Positions 45,742 to 54,365 of a stretch of 64,000 nucleotides of DNA are shown here, piece by piece (position 1 is the first letter of the stretch; each line of letters begins with the position of its first letter). Position numbers and translations under genes: made by a program. The notes under the pieces were generated by a model. The model was not told the origin of the DNA, ran no database searches, and saw only the letters and a list, made by a program, of their open reading frames with translations. The DNA comes from Thecamonas trahens ATCC 50062. Its lineage: Eukaryota; Apusozoa; Apusomonadida; Apusomonadidae. The stretch covers positions 257,510 to 321,509 of the forward strand of contig NW_013657648.1 of the NCBI RefSeq assembly GCF_000142905.1, given 5' to 3'.

Positions 45742-47285
45742 TTACGACGACGACGATGACGAGGATGAGGACGACGACGACGACGAGGCGGCAAGGTCGT
45801 AGAGCCCGATGTCCGAGGTGGAGAGGGTGGAGAGGGCATCGATGTCGGTCCAACCCGAGTCAGACTCGGACCAGCGGCGGCCGTAGGGGATGTGGTCGAG
45901 CTCATTGGCCTTGAGGGCGACGTCGGGCTCGACGTAGTCAAGCACCTTCTTCCAGCGCTGGCAGAAGCGGGCGCGCTCGCGCTTGGTGCGGGCAAAGACG
46001 CGCTTAAAGTTGTACTTTGAGACAAAGTTCTGAGTGACGGCGACGGTAAAGTCCGGGTTGAACACGCCGTGCCACCAGTCGCCAGGGACAAAGATGACCT
46101 CGCCGGGCTTCTGGACGCACTCGATCATCTCGAGCTCCTTGGCATGCTTGACGCAGTAGGGATAGCAGTCATGGAACCAGTAGATGGCCTCGTGATACGC
46201 GTCCTTGGACTTGTACTTCTTGGGGTAGAACTTCTCGCGCGGAATGTGGGCCGGGAACATGACCCATTTCTTGTGGCCCTCGATGAGGGCGTTCCACGCC
46301 GAGGTGCCGAGCGGATCCTGGTGGATGGTCGAGCCCGAGCGCTCAGGGCCGACAATGAACCAGCGGAACGGCGGGCGGACCGAGTTCGGCACTGCACCGT
46401 AGTAGTCGTACTTGAACAGCTCAGGCACGGTGTAGTCGTCAATGAGCCCATCACGGCCGGCCTGGTCCAGAGCTTCCTCAAACAGGTACAGCGGCGAGTC
46501 GTCACGGGTCCGCTTGCAGTACTTGAGGTAGTCGCGCATGTACATCTGCTCGCCGGCCACCTTGAACATCTTGTCGCCGTAGTACTTCATCAGACCGTCC
46601 TTGCTCCACTTCTTGGACGCCGGCCAGTCATCGCACGCACCGGTCAGCATGACCGGCTTCTCAGCCTTTTCGAACATCTTGCGGAAGTAGTGCCCGTCAT
46701 GGTCGTTGATGTTGATGTACTCGATGTTGTTCTCCTCGGCCACAGGCTTGAGCATCTTCTTCATCCACTTCTTCTTCTTGTAGAACTTGCGCTTGTGGCC
46801 GCCTACCATTCGATGATGTGAGTACAGCCGCTCGCGTTCGCCTCGCCCGCCTCGCCCTGCACCCGCATCGCCTGCATCGTTACAAGCTAGCAGATTCACA
46901 AGCCGCTGCCGTCGCTAGTTTCCCCGATCTCTCTCCCATCTTCCATCCACCTCCCTGCCACCATCTACCCCCCGCTACCATCCCCATCCCCCTCCCGACT
47001 CCCATCCCGATCCGATCCGTACGGTTGTGCTTGTTCTTGTTCTTGGCGTAGATCCGCGTCAGAAGGTGCTTGTACGCTGCAGACGATGAGGAGTAAGGCA
47101 CAGCCAGCCAGTACCAAGCGACACATCCACTGTAAGTGACCCTCCTCGCAACCACACAAACACATAGTCCCTCCCCCCTCTCCTGTACTCGCTATATGGC
47201 TCTGCTGTGGGCTGCCATGGTTGTCGGCCCGTCAGCGTGGGCGAAGAAAGCTGAGTCGCTGGAGCAGCGACAGACAGACAGACCG

Positions 47286-47316
<31 letters not shown>

Positions 47317-47482
47317 GGTCATGGCCATCCGAGGAGCAAGCAGGCGGCGGAGTAGACGAAGAAGAGCTGGAAGACGAAGCTGATGACGAAGAGTTAGAGT
47401 CAGAGTCCATGGCGGCTCCGCCGCCAAGAATCCGCCGCCGCCGCCGACGAGTCGTCGTTCCGCTGCTGCGCGTAGAGTACAT
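45742..47482 (-). CDS. JmjC-domain oxygenase, JMJD6-like (probably 3 exons)
   Basis: The core frame (ATG 46809 to stop 45742, 355 residues) has a basic start (HKRKFYKKKKWMKKM) and a JmjC fold. Fe(II) ligands are His163 and Asp165 (STIHQDP) and His247 (GDWWHGV), numbered from 46809. The surrounding RWFIVGPERSGSTIHQDPLG and EVIFVPGDWWHGVFN are the JMJD6 (lysyl-hydroxylase) signatures, and the protein ends in a Ser run, as JMJD6 carries near its C-terminus. Phase-consistent splicing suggests exons 47482-47316, 47129-47023 (donor GTACGG) and 46802-45742, giving 444 residues that extend the basic region. The upstream exons are moderately supported; the enzyme identity is firm. Confidence 0.85.
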
Positions 47483-47747
47483 CGTTGTGAAAGAGTCGTG
47501 TGTGGGTCATCTTGGGCCGCTCACCTCTGCCGCCGCTTCCGCTTCCGCAATGCATTGCCATTGCTACTGGCGAGAAATTTCTTTTTGAGTTTTGAACTCA
47601 CAAACTGCTGCTAACAACGCCTAGCGCGGCTGGTGAGCGAAAGCATCACATCAACGTGTGTATGACACGTTCCGACCAGAGCTGGTGATAGGCACAATAG
47701 AGTAGGTAGATGCAAGGTGCTCACACGGGCAAAAAAAAACTGGATAG
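47483..47747. other. Spacer upstream of the JmjC gene
   Basis: No gene is seen. It contains the likely JmjC promoter and the 3' flank of the tRNA-Arg(TCG) gene, whose T-run terminator corresponds to A's at 47731-47739. Confidence 0.4.
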
Positions 47748-47819
47748 CCTTCCTAGGGTATTCGAAACCCTAACCTTCAGCGCCGAAAGCTGACGTCATA
47801 TCCATTAGACCAAGGAAGG
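47748..47819 (-). tRNA. tRNA-Arg (TCG)
   Basis: 72 nt without intron. The acceptor stem pairs CCTTCCT with AGGAAGG. The anticodon arm is TCAGC-TTTCGGC-GCTGA with anticodon TCG (Arg, CGA). The T arm is AGGGT-TTCGAAT-ACCCT, again with T:A in place of the usual G53:C61. The terminator is a 9-T run. Its body differs from the ACG genes, but it shares their upstream box. Confidence 0.94.
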
Positions 47820-47843
47820 ACATACTACAACTGTCGAGTGCAT

Positions 47844-47874
47844 TTTTTAGTATTTGAAGCGTACATTTGATTGC
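47844..47874 (-). promoter_or_regulatory. Conserved upstream box of tRNA-Arg (TCG)
   Basis: A 31-nt block with AAATGTACGCTTCAAATACT at its core, 24 nt upstream of the tRNA 5' end. Because this tRNA is a different isoacceptor, the shared box is not explained by recent gene duplication alone. Confidence 0.75.
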
Positions 47875-48063
47875 CGCCTTAGGCGGGTGCTCCTGCGCGC
47901 TCTACAGGCCGACTACGAGCCGCGAGCACCTAGCAATGTTGTGCACAGTATGTACATACTCAGAGTTGCATGAGCTTGGGCTCTCGTAGACGTAGATGTG
48001 GGGTCGGCCGCCGGATGCGAGGTCAGTGAGTGGGAGGGTGGCGGCCAGGGCAAAAAAAAAGTA

Positions 48064-48134
48064 GTCCACAGTGGTAATCGAAACCACAGCCTTCTGTTCC
48101 GTAGACAGATGTCATGCCACTAGACCATGCGGAC
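48064..48134 (-). tRNA. tRNA-Arg (ACG), dispersed copy 4
   Basis: Identical to the three tandem copies 18 kb away. The 3' flank (GGGTGGCGGCCAGGGC before the A-run on the plus strand) is also identical to that of copy 1, which indicates a segmental origin for the two. Confidence 0.95.
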
Positions 48135-48155
48135 GAGTTGATATGGAAGGGGTGA

Positions 48156-48186
48156 TCTGCTATCATTAAACAGTACATTGCATTGT
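48156..48186 (-). promoter_or_regulatory. Conserved upstream box of tRNA-Arg copy 4
   Basis: A 31-nt block with CAATGCAATGTAC conserved but a weaker 3' half (TGTTTAATGATAG), 21 nt upstream of the tRNA 5' end. Confidence 0.6.
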
Positions 48187-48287
48187 AATTTCTCACGTGC
48201 GAGCAGGATCAAGATGCCGGAAGGTCTGGCGCGAGGACGTGGCAAGCAGTTGGAGGCAGCAGCGGCAGAGGAAGGCAAGACTTGACG

Positions 48288-49952
48288 ATGATCCAAACAT
48301 TCTCGTCGCGGGTATCTGAGCTCCTTCCGTTGCTGACGGAGCCCGCGGCTGCGTTTCGTGGCGAGTACTCGCGGCTGCGGGCCGGGGTCGAGCTGATGGT
48401 GGGCGCGGCGGTGGTTGTTCAGCTCTGGCTGCTCTCGTTCCAGCTTAACATGCCGTGGCGGTACACGCAGCTGGACAAGGTTGCTGGCTGGTCGCTGCTC
48501 GAGAACTCTCAGCTGCCGTTCATGCTCATGTTTTGGCTGGCTGCGTCGCTGCCTCTCGGGTATGTGGGCGCGTTCTGGCTGGCGCGGTCGCCGCTGCTCC
48601 GTGCGGCGTGGCACGCCTCGCGCCTCGGGTTCTTCCTCGGGCGGTCGCTGATCTTTGGCATTCTGTTCATGCCCATCCTCAACTACATGTTCCAAATCCT
48701 GCTCTGTCCAAAGGTCATGGGCTCGCGGCCGCGGCCCACTGAGCTGCACTGCTGGCATGGCGAGCACCTCGGTGCGGCGGTCTACGCGCTTGCGGCTGCG
48801 ATCGTGCTCATCTTCCAGGCGTTCGCTGAGGCGCGGACGTCGGACATTCTCATGCACGAGTCGTCGAACCCGCTGCGAACAGCGCGTCACATTGTGTATC
48901 TGCGGACCAAGGTGCTTGTGGGCGTGGCGGCTCTGACCGGGGTCAAGGTGTTTGGCCACTCGCAGCCGGTTGTGCAGCTGGTGGTCTTTTATGTGGCGGC
49001 CGTGACGGCCATCGTGTATGTCTCGATTCGGACCCCGTTTGTGGTCACGGTCCACGTTGACTCGTTTGGCCCGGGCGTGACTGAGCAGGAAATGGAGCGG
49101 CGGGCACAGGAAGCGGCGCACGAGGTGCCGTCGGCACTCAACGATGTCATTGTTGGCCTCTTTACCGCGTGGCTCTTCTTTCTCATCATTGCCAGCGTCA
49201 ACTACCGGGCCGGGTCGGCCTCGGGCGTCAATGCTACACCGTACTTTATGCTGCTTGGCATTCCGGGAATGGCCATGATCGGATTCTACCTCTCGTGGGC
49301 GCGGCGCAACGTGGTCAAGCGCAGCTTGCCTTCAAAGCGCAAACTCCCTCCCCCAGGCACGCTCGAGGCGTTCTGGCGGCATCCAAACCACTCGCACCTG
49401 GTGCCTGTGTCGGACATGGGTGGGCACGCGGTGGCGATGCGGGTGCTCTCGGACGCCGGCGCAACAGCGCTCATGGCGCGGCTCGCCGATGCCGAGCGTG
49501 GAACGCTCGCCACCGGGTTTGTGACCCGCCTCGAGATTTTGGGTCCGAACCGCTACTCGCTGGCCAGCGCTGGCTGGCGCCGCGGCGGGCGCATGTCTCG
49601 CAGCGGCCTTGGAGTGCTTGCCCCGCTGATGGGGGAACACTCGCAGCTGCAGGCATTTAAGCTCGAAGGCCAGGTGGTCGACGATGAGTGCGTCGCCAAT
49701 TTTGCGCAGGCGCTGTCGGCCAACGCCTCGCTCGTCGCGCTCGAGCTGCCGAACAACGGTATTTCCGAATCTGGCCTGCTCTCGCTCGTCGGCATTGCTC
49801 TCGGCACTCGTCTTGCCCGCCTTAATCTCTCTGGCAACGTGGTTGACCCATCCGCCCGTGCCCGAGTGGGCGACGCTGTCCGCGCCATGCTCGCTACCGA
49901 AGCCGAGCGCCGCGGCGATGACGGGCTGCCTCTGCTAGAAGTTCGGTTGTAG
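48288..49952 (+). CDS. Unrecognised multi-pass membrane protein with a C-terminal LRR
   Basis: A 554-residue protein. Residues about 35-340 contain seven or eight hydrophobic helices (GVELMVGAAVVVQLWLLSFQ, LPFMLMFWLAASLPLGYVGAF, LGAAVYALAAAIVLIFQAF, FTAWLFFLIIASV, YFMLLGIPGMAMIGFYLSW and others). A cytosolic C-terminal region of about 200 residues ends with ribonuclease-inhibitor-type leucine-rich units (FAQALSANASLVALELPNNG, LGTRLARLNLSGN). A paired Cys motif (LLCPKV...LHCWHG) lies in a loop. I know no family with this combination. The function is unknown; membrane sensing coupled to a protein-binding LRR is a guess. The start ATG at 48288 lies just before a Ser-rich leader. Confidence 0.8.
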   Translation: MIQTFSSRVSELLPLLTEPAAAFRGEYSRLRAGVELMVGAAVVVQLWLLSFQLNMPWRYTQLDKVAGWSLLENSQLPFMLMFWLAASLPLGYVGAFWLARSPLLRAAWHASRLGFFLGRSLIFGILFMPILNYMFQILLCPKVMGSRPRPTELHCWHGEHLGAAVYALAAAIVLIFQAFAEARTSDILMHESSNPLRTARHIVYLRTKVLVGVAALTGVKVFGHSQPVVQLVVFYVAAVTAIVYVSIRTPFVVTVHVDSFGPGVTEQEMERRAQEAAHEVPSALNDVIVGLFTAWLFFLIIASVNYRAGSASGVNATPYFMLLGIPGMAMIGFYLSWARRNVVKRSLPSKRKLPPPGTLEAFWRHPNHSHLVPVSDMGGHAVAMRVLSDAGATALMARLADAERGTLATGFVTRLEILGPNRYSLASAGWRRGGRMSRSGLGVLAPLMGEHSQLQAFKLEGQVVDDECVANFAQALSANASLVALELPNNGISESGLLSLVGIALGTRLARLNLSGNVVDPSARARVGDAVRAMLATEAERRGDDGLPLLEVRL

Positions 49953-50120
49953 TGGATCTGGGTGCGATCGCAGCTGTAAACAACGTGACCACCCGAGGCC
50001 GCACGCCCTGCCAGGCTGAGGAGAGTCGAGGTAAGGGACAGCTAGAGTCGTGAACGATTTGAGTTGGTCCAACGTGCGTGGAGGGGGAACCATTTGACTT
50101 TCCGTAGAAAAAGGCAAGAA

Positions 50121-50191
50121 AGTACGTCAGGTGCCTCCCCCCTCCCCCCCTCCCCCGTCCTCCCCCGTCCTCCTCCCTCCCTCCCACTCAC

Positions 50192-50236
<45 letters not shown>

Positions 50237-51964
50237 GCTCTCTCTCCGTCTGTGTTTATATGTATAGTGTCCGCTTCGCGTGTCAAGTTTGACGACTCTG
50301 TGGCTGGAGCGGTGGCAGCGGTGGTGGACGAGGACGACTCGACGCGGTGGGTGGTACTCGGCTACCAGAGTCAGCCGTCATCGCGTGGGCCGAATGTGCT
50401 GGAGGTCAAGGCGACGGGAGAGGATGGGGTGGAGGAGCTTGCGTGGGAGCTGAGTGACGCTGGCATTCAGTTTGCGCTCCTTCAGGTTGTGGAGCCCAAG
50501 ACGTCGCTGTGGAAGCTGGTCTTCATCACCTGGGTGGGAGAGTCGTCGCCGACCTCGGTCCGCACTTTTGTCAACCAGCACACGGCAGACGTGGCCAAGG
50601 TCTTCCGCGGCTACCATGTTCAAATCAACGCCCGCTCGGAGGACGACATTGCTGAGAGTGTGGTGCTGGATCTGGTGGCCAAGGGCGTGGGCGCAGACTA
50701 CTCGGCCCACGGCGAGGGCCAGGGCATGCGATCGTCGGCGCCGCGGCCCAAGCCCAAGCCCAAGCCCAAGGGCTTTGCCATCAAGGTGGCGGCCAAGCCC
50801 AAGTGTCAGGTGTGCAAGAAGGATGTCTTCCCGGCCGACGCCGTCAAGGACTCGGGCCTGACCTGGCACAAGGCGTGCTTCCGCTGCTCGACCTGTGGCC
50901 TTGCGCTCAACCTCAAGAACTTCCGGTCGCTCAAGAACGTCCTCTACTGCGGGCCGCACCTGCCCAAGGCGCAGCACACGCAGGTTGCCGACGATATTCA
51001 CACCCGCCGCGCTGTCTCGGCGCCGAAGCGCACCCTTGCGCAGGGCGCCCGCGTCGATCTCGAAGGCGGCAAGATTGTCGACCGCTCGCAGTTTGACGAC
51101 GCCGCTTTTGAGCGCGAGTCGCACCTCTCGTCGGTCAACCAGTCGACTGAGAACCGCCCGTCCGAGTCGGCGTACCAGGGTGGTATTGTTCCGGGCTCCA
51201 ACACCGGGCCGGCCGTCCGCGAATGGAGCAAGCCCAAGCCGGCCGAGCCGGTCGCCGATGCCTCGGCATCGTCGGGCTCGACCTGGGGTGCACCGCCGCC
51301 GTCGTCGTCTTCAAACTCGGGCGGCGGATGGGGCGCTCGGCAGAACTCGACGCCTGCGCCTGCACCGGAGCCGGAGCCGGAGCCTGAGCCTGCTGCCGAC
51401 GACGGATGGGGTCAGGAGGCCGCTGCCGAGCCTGCCGCCGATGCCGGTGGCTGGGGCCAGGAAGCCGCTGCCGAGCCTGCCGCCGATGACGGTGGCTGGG
51501 GCGAGGAAGCCGCTGCCGAGCCTGCCGCCGATGACGGTGGCTGGGGCCAGGAGGCCGCTGCCGAGCCTGCCGCCGATGCCGGTGGCTGGGGCCAGGAAGC
51601 CGCTGCCGAGCCTGCCGCCGATGACGGTGGCTGGGGCGAGGAGGCTGCTGCTGCCGACGACGGCGGCTGGGGCGAGGAGGCTGCTGCTGCCGATGATGGC
51701 GGCTGGGGCGAGGAGGCTGCTGCTGCCGACGACGGCGGCTGGGGCGAGGAGGCCGCTGCCGCTGAGGGTGAGTGGGACCCGAGCCAGTACGAGCAGTGCC
51801 GCGTGCTGTACGAGTACGACGCTGCCGATGACACCGAGATCTCGCTGGTCGAGGGCGAGATTGTGTATGTGTACGAAAAGGTGGCTGAGGGCTGGTGGAT
51901 CGGTGGCAAGGACGACGGCTCTGAGGGCATGTTCCCGTCCAACTACTGCGAGCTCATCGAGTAA
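50121..51964 (+). CDS. Coactosin-like ADF-H, LIM and SH3 domain protein; start codon split by an intron
   Basis: The frame from 50268 has no ATG before its first domain. Splicing GTACGT (50122) to TGTATAG (ends 50267) joins an A at 50121 to TG at 50268 and creates ATG, giving MSASRVKFDD and 565 residues. Domains are as follows. Coactosin-type ADF-H: ELAWELSDAGIQFALLQVVE, KLVFITWVGE. Linker: PKPKPKPKG. LIM zinc-binding domain: CQVCKKD, WHKACFRCSTC, YCGPH. Then a linker rich in WG-containing repeats (EEAAADDGGWG) encoded by tandem repeats. C-terminal SH3: CRVLYEYDAADDTEISLVEGE, GWWIGG, MFPSNYCELIE. Coactosin domains bind F-actin; LIM and SH3 recruit partners, so an actin scaffold is likely. The 146-bp intron contains a GT repeat. 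Confidence 0.85.
50194..50232 (+). repeat. GT dinucleotide repeat in intron
   Basis: About 16 GT units followed by GCGCGCGC lie inside the intron of the ADF-H/LIM/SH3 gene, upstream of its pyrimidine tract. Confidence 0.85.
51398..51765 (+). repeat. In-frame WG tandem repeats
   Basis: Units of 42-54 bp encode DDGGWGEEAAAAxx or DAGGWGQEAAAEPAA, about nine copies in a row. They alternate in higher-order blocks, with the last three units nearly identical, which points to recent expansion. Confidence 0.85.
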
Positions 51965-52374
51965 GCTTGACCACACGCCCGCACCGTCGACGCAGCTGAT
52001 CGATAGATTGACCCCTCCCCTTCCCCCCCCCTGGGGGGGGGGTTTCCTTTGNNNNNNNNNNNNNNNNNNNNNNNNNNNNNNNNNNNNNNNNNNNNNNNNN
52101 NNNNNNNNNNNNNNNNNNNNNNNNNNNNNNNNNNNNNNNNNNNNNNNNNNNNNNNNNNNNNNNNNNNNNNNNNNNNNNNNCTGGTCAGGTCACCAACCGA
52201 CGAACCGACCAAAGCAACGCGACGCGCGGCACACCAACGACACCAACGACACCAACAACAGCAACAACGACACCAACGACAGCGACTGGTGCGTGGCGAC
52301 CACACTCGACGTCCAGTCCAGGAAGAGGATAACGCGAAGGAGCAAGTTGAGGAAGACGGGCCACGGACTGGAGC
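51965..52374. other. Spacer with assembly gap and GC hairpin
   Basis: A C9-T-G10 palindrome (52023-52042) lies 10 bases before the 129-N gap. Right of the gap is an AC-rich stretch with ACACCAACGAC repeats (about 52230-52280). No gene is seen; a first exon of the F-box gene could be hidden in the gap. Confidence 0.5.
52052..52180. other. Assembly gap (129 N)
   Basis: 129 consecutive N, probably a sized gap caused by the neighbouring C/G hairpin. Confidence 0.95.
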
Positions 52375-54312
52375 ATGTCTGGTAGCGGAGCAAGAGCAAG
52401 AGGCAATGGAGGACACATGGCGGGAGCAGGAGGGCATGCGGGGCGTGGAGGAGGAGCTGGCGGAGGTGGTGGACATGGACATGGACATGGGCATGGGAAT
52501 GGGCATGGGCATGGAGGAGGAGGTGGACATGCTCAGGGTCATCGACGGCGAAAGCGCGGAGTCTCGTTTGCGCATCCGTATGTGGCGGCGGATGGCGAGA
52601 CAAAGTACTCGCTGCCACCTGCGGCGTATCCCCCGCCAGGCGCCGTCCCTCCTCCTGTGCATGTTCGTGTCTGGGTCGATGAGTTTACCTCGTGGGATGT
52701 GGCTACCCAACTAGTGGCCCTCTACACGCTCATAACCTCGCTCTCGCTCACTCTCCTCACCGCCCTCACTGCGTGGCTCCCGCTCGCCTCCAAGCGCGAC
52801 TTTGTAGCAGAGCTGCCGGGCAACATCGTCCGCTCCATCCTGCTGTATCTCGACATGCGGACGCTGGCAAAGGCCACACAGGTGTCACGGGCGTGGCGCG
52901 CTCGCGCTGAAGATCAGCAGCTGTGGGAGGGCTACTGCAAGGCCGGCTGGCCCATGCACGTTCGTGCCCGCCTTGTGGCCCAGGAGGAGGCTCGTGCTCT
53001 GGCGGCATCGGCATCAGATGCCGCAGACTCGCTGGTGTTCTGGAAGGACGTTTTTCGCGAGCGTTACGTTGTCGACGCCGGCTGGGAGCGCGGTCTGTTT
53101 GCGCAGAGCGTGCTCGCCGACGCCGTCCCGCGTCGGTGCTTTGACTTTGACGACGACGTCGTCGCTCGCTCTGGCAAGATCGTGTCCGGCGGCTTCACCA
53201 GCGTCTACGTCACCGACCTGTACTCGGGCGAGCGAATGTCGTCTATTGACACCCATCACTCGTCGTGGATTTATTCGCTCCGCTACTCGACCGCCTTTGA
53301 CGTGCTCGTCACCGGGTGCTGGGACGGCCTCGCGCGGGTCTTTTCGCTCTCGTCGGGCAAGTGCCTCGCACAGCTCGAGGGCCACAAGGGTGGAGTGTGG
53401 TCCATCGCGCCCGACTTTGCCGGCAACAAGGTGGTCTCGGCCTCTAACGACGCCACGCTCCGGGTGTGGGACATGAACACCACGGCATGCCTCAACGTGC
53501 TGCAGGGGCACGCCTCGGGCGTGTACGATGTCCAGCTCGTCAACGATGGCGTGCTCTCGTCGTCGCCGCTGGTGATCTCGGCCTCGGCTGACTACCATCT
53601 CAAAATGTGGGATATGCGCGCGTCCGGTCGCGAGGCATGCGTTGCTACGTTCAAGGGCCACTCGGACGTGGTCTCGTGCTGCCAAGTTGACGGCACCACC
53701 ATGTTCTCTGGCTCGCACGACGGCCTCGTCAAGGCGTGGGACTTGGCGGCCGGCAAGTCGGCACCTGTCGCCAACTTCACCGGCGCACTGCACCGCATCA
53801 AGTGCCTTCAGTTTGACGACGCCAAGCTTGTTGCTGGCTCGACCGACGGCACTGTCCGGTTGTGGAATCGGCGCGACGTCAAGCTCGGCTCTGGCGGCGG
53901 CTCGGCGTACGACAACGCGTACGAGCCGATGTACACGCTCTACGGCCACACGTCCGAGGTCTCGGCCCTTGGCTTTAACGACAACAAGCTGGTCACGGCC
54001 TCACGCGACAACACCCTTCGCGTTTGGTCGGTCGTAGCTGACTCGGGCCTCATTGCCGAGCACGAGGCAGCCAAGGCCTCGCTCTCTGCCGCCGACGCCG
54101 CCGCCATCCGCACCGCACTGCCAGAGAACCCCAATCCGCTCTCGCTCTCAGTTCTTGTCTCGGACTCGCCAGGCAAGACGCCGAGCTCGCCTCTCAAGTC
54201 GCGTATGCGTCCGTCGTCGGCCTCGCCGTCGCGCCGCCCGCGAGCTCGCCCGTCGTCGGGCGCTCGGCCGCAGACCTCGTCGGGCGCCCGCCGGCGGCAT
54301 CGTGACGAGTAG
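52375..54312 (+). CDS. F-box and WD40-repeat protein
   Basis: A 645-residue protein. A Gly/His-rich N-terminus (HGHGHGHGNGHGHGG) leads to an F-box: LPGNIVRSILLYLDMRTLAKATQVSRAWR with the usual LW afterwards. The C-terminal WD40 propeller follows, with about seven blades (VTGCWDGLARVFSLSSGKCLAQLEGHKGGVWSI, SASNDATLRVWD, LQGHASGVYDV, FKGHSDVVSC, SGSHDGLVKAWD, GSTDGTVRLWN, TASRDNTLRVWS). This is the Cdc4/Fbw7/TrCP layout of SCF ubiquitin-ligase substrate receptors, where the F-box binds Skp1 and the propeller binds phospho-degrons. A hydrophobic stretch (VALYTLITSLSLTLLTALTAWLP) just before the F-box could be a membrane segment. The Ser/Pro/Arg tail is disordered. ATG at 52375. Confidence 0.92.
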   Translation: MSGSGARARGNGGHMAGAGGHAGRGGGAGGGGGHGHGHGHGNGHGHGGGGGHAQGHRRRKRGVSFAHPYVAADGETKYSLPPAAYPPPGAVPPPVHVRVWVDEFTSWDVATQLVALYTLITSLSLTLLTALTAWLPLASKRDFVAELPGNIVRSILLYLDMRTLAKATQVSRAWRARAEDQQLWEGYCKAGWPMHVRARLVAQEEARALAASASDAADSLVFWKDVFRERYVVDAGWERGLFAQSVLADAVPRRCFDFDDDVVARSGKIVSGGFTSVYVTDLYSGERMSSIDTHHSSWIYSLRYSTAFDVLVTGCWDGLARVFSLSSGKCLAQLEGHKGGVWSIAPDFAGNKVVSASNDATLRVWDMNTTACLNVLQGHASGVYDVQLVNDGVLSSSPLVISASADYHLKMWDMRASGREACVATFKGHSDVVSCCQVDGTTMFSGSHDGLVKAWDLAAGKSAPVANFTGALHRIKCLQFDDAKLVAGSTDGTVRLWNRRDVKLGSGGGSAYDNAYEPMYTLYGHTSEVSALGFNDNKLVTASRDNTLRVWSVVADSGLIAEHEAAKASLSAADAAAIRTALPENPNPLSLSVLVSDSPGKTPSSPLKSRMRPSSASPSRRPRARPSSGARPQTSSGARRRHRDE

Positions 54313-54365
54313 CCCTTTCCTACCTATCGCATTTAGGTGCAGCAAGCTGCAGAGCGAGTCACAAG

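Noticed and set aside
47040-47126. Signal-peptide-like start (MCRLVLAGCALLLIVC) for the JmjC gene
   Set aside because: Its frame leaves the wrong phase at the GTACGG donor; the neighbouring frame joins in phase and extends the basic N-terminus, so a cytosolic/nuclear protein is preferred.
50198-50267. Start of the ADF-H protein within the GT repeat
   Set aside because: It would need a GTG start and a Cys/Val repeat N-terminus; the only ATG there (50194) is out of frame, while the splice creates a proper ATG.
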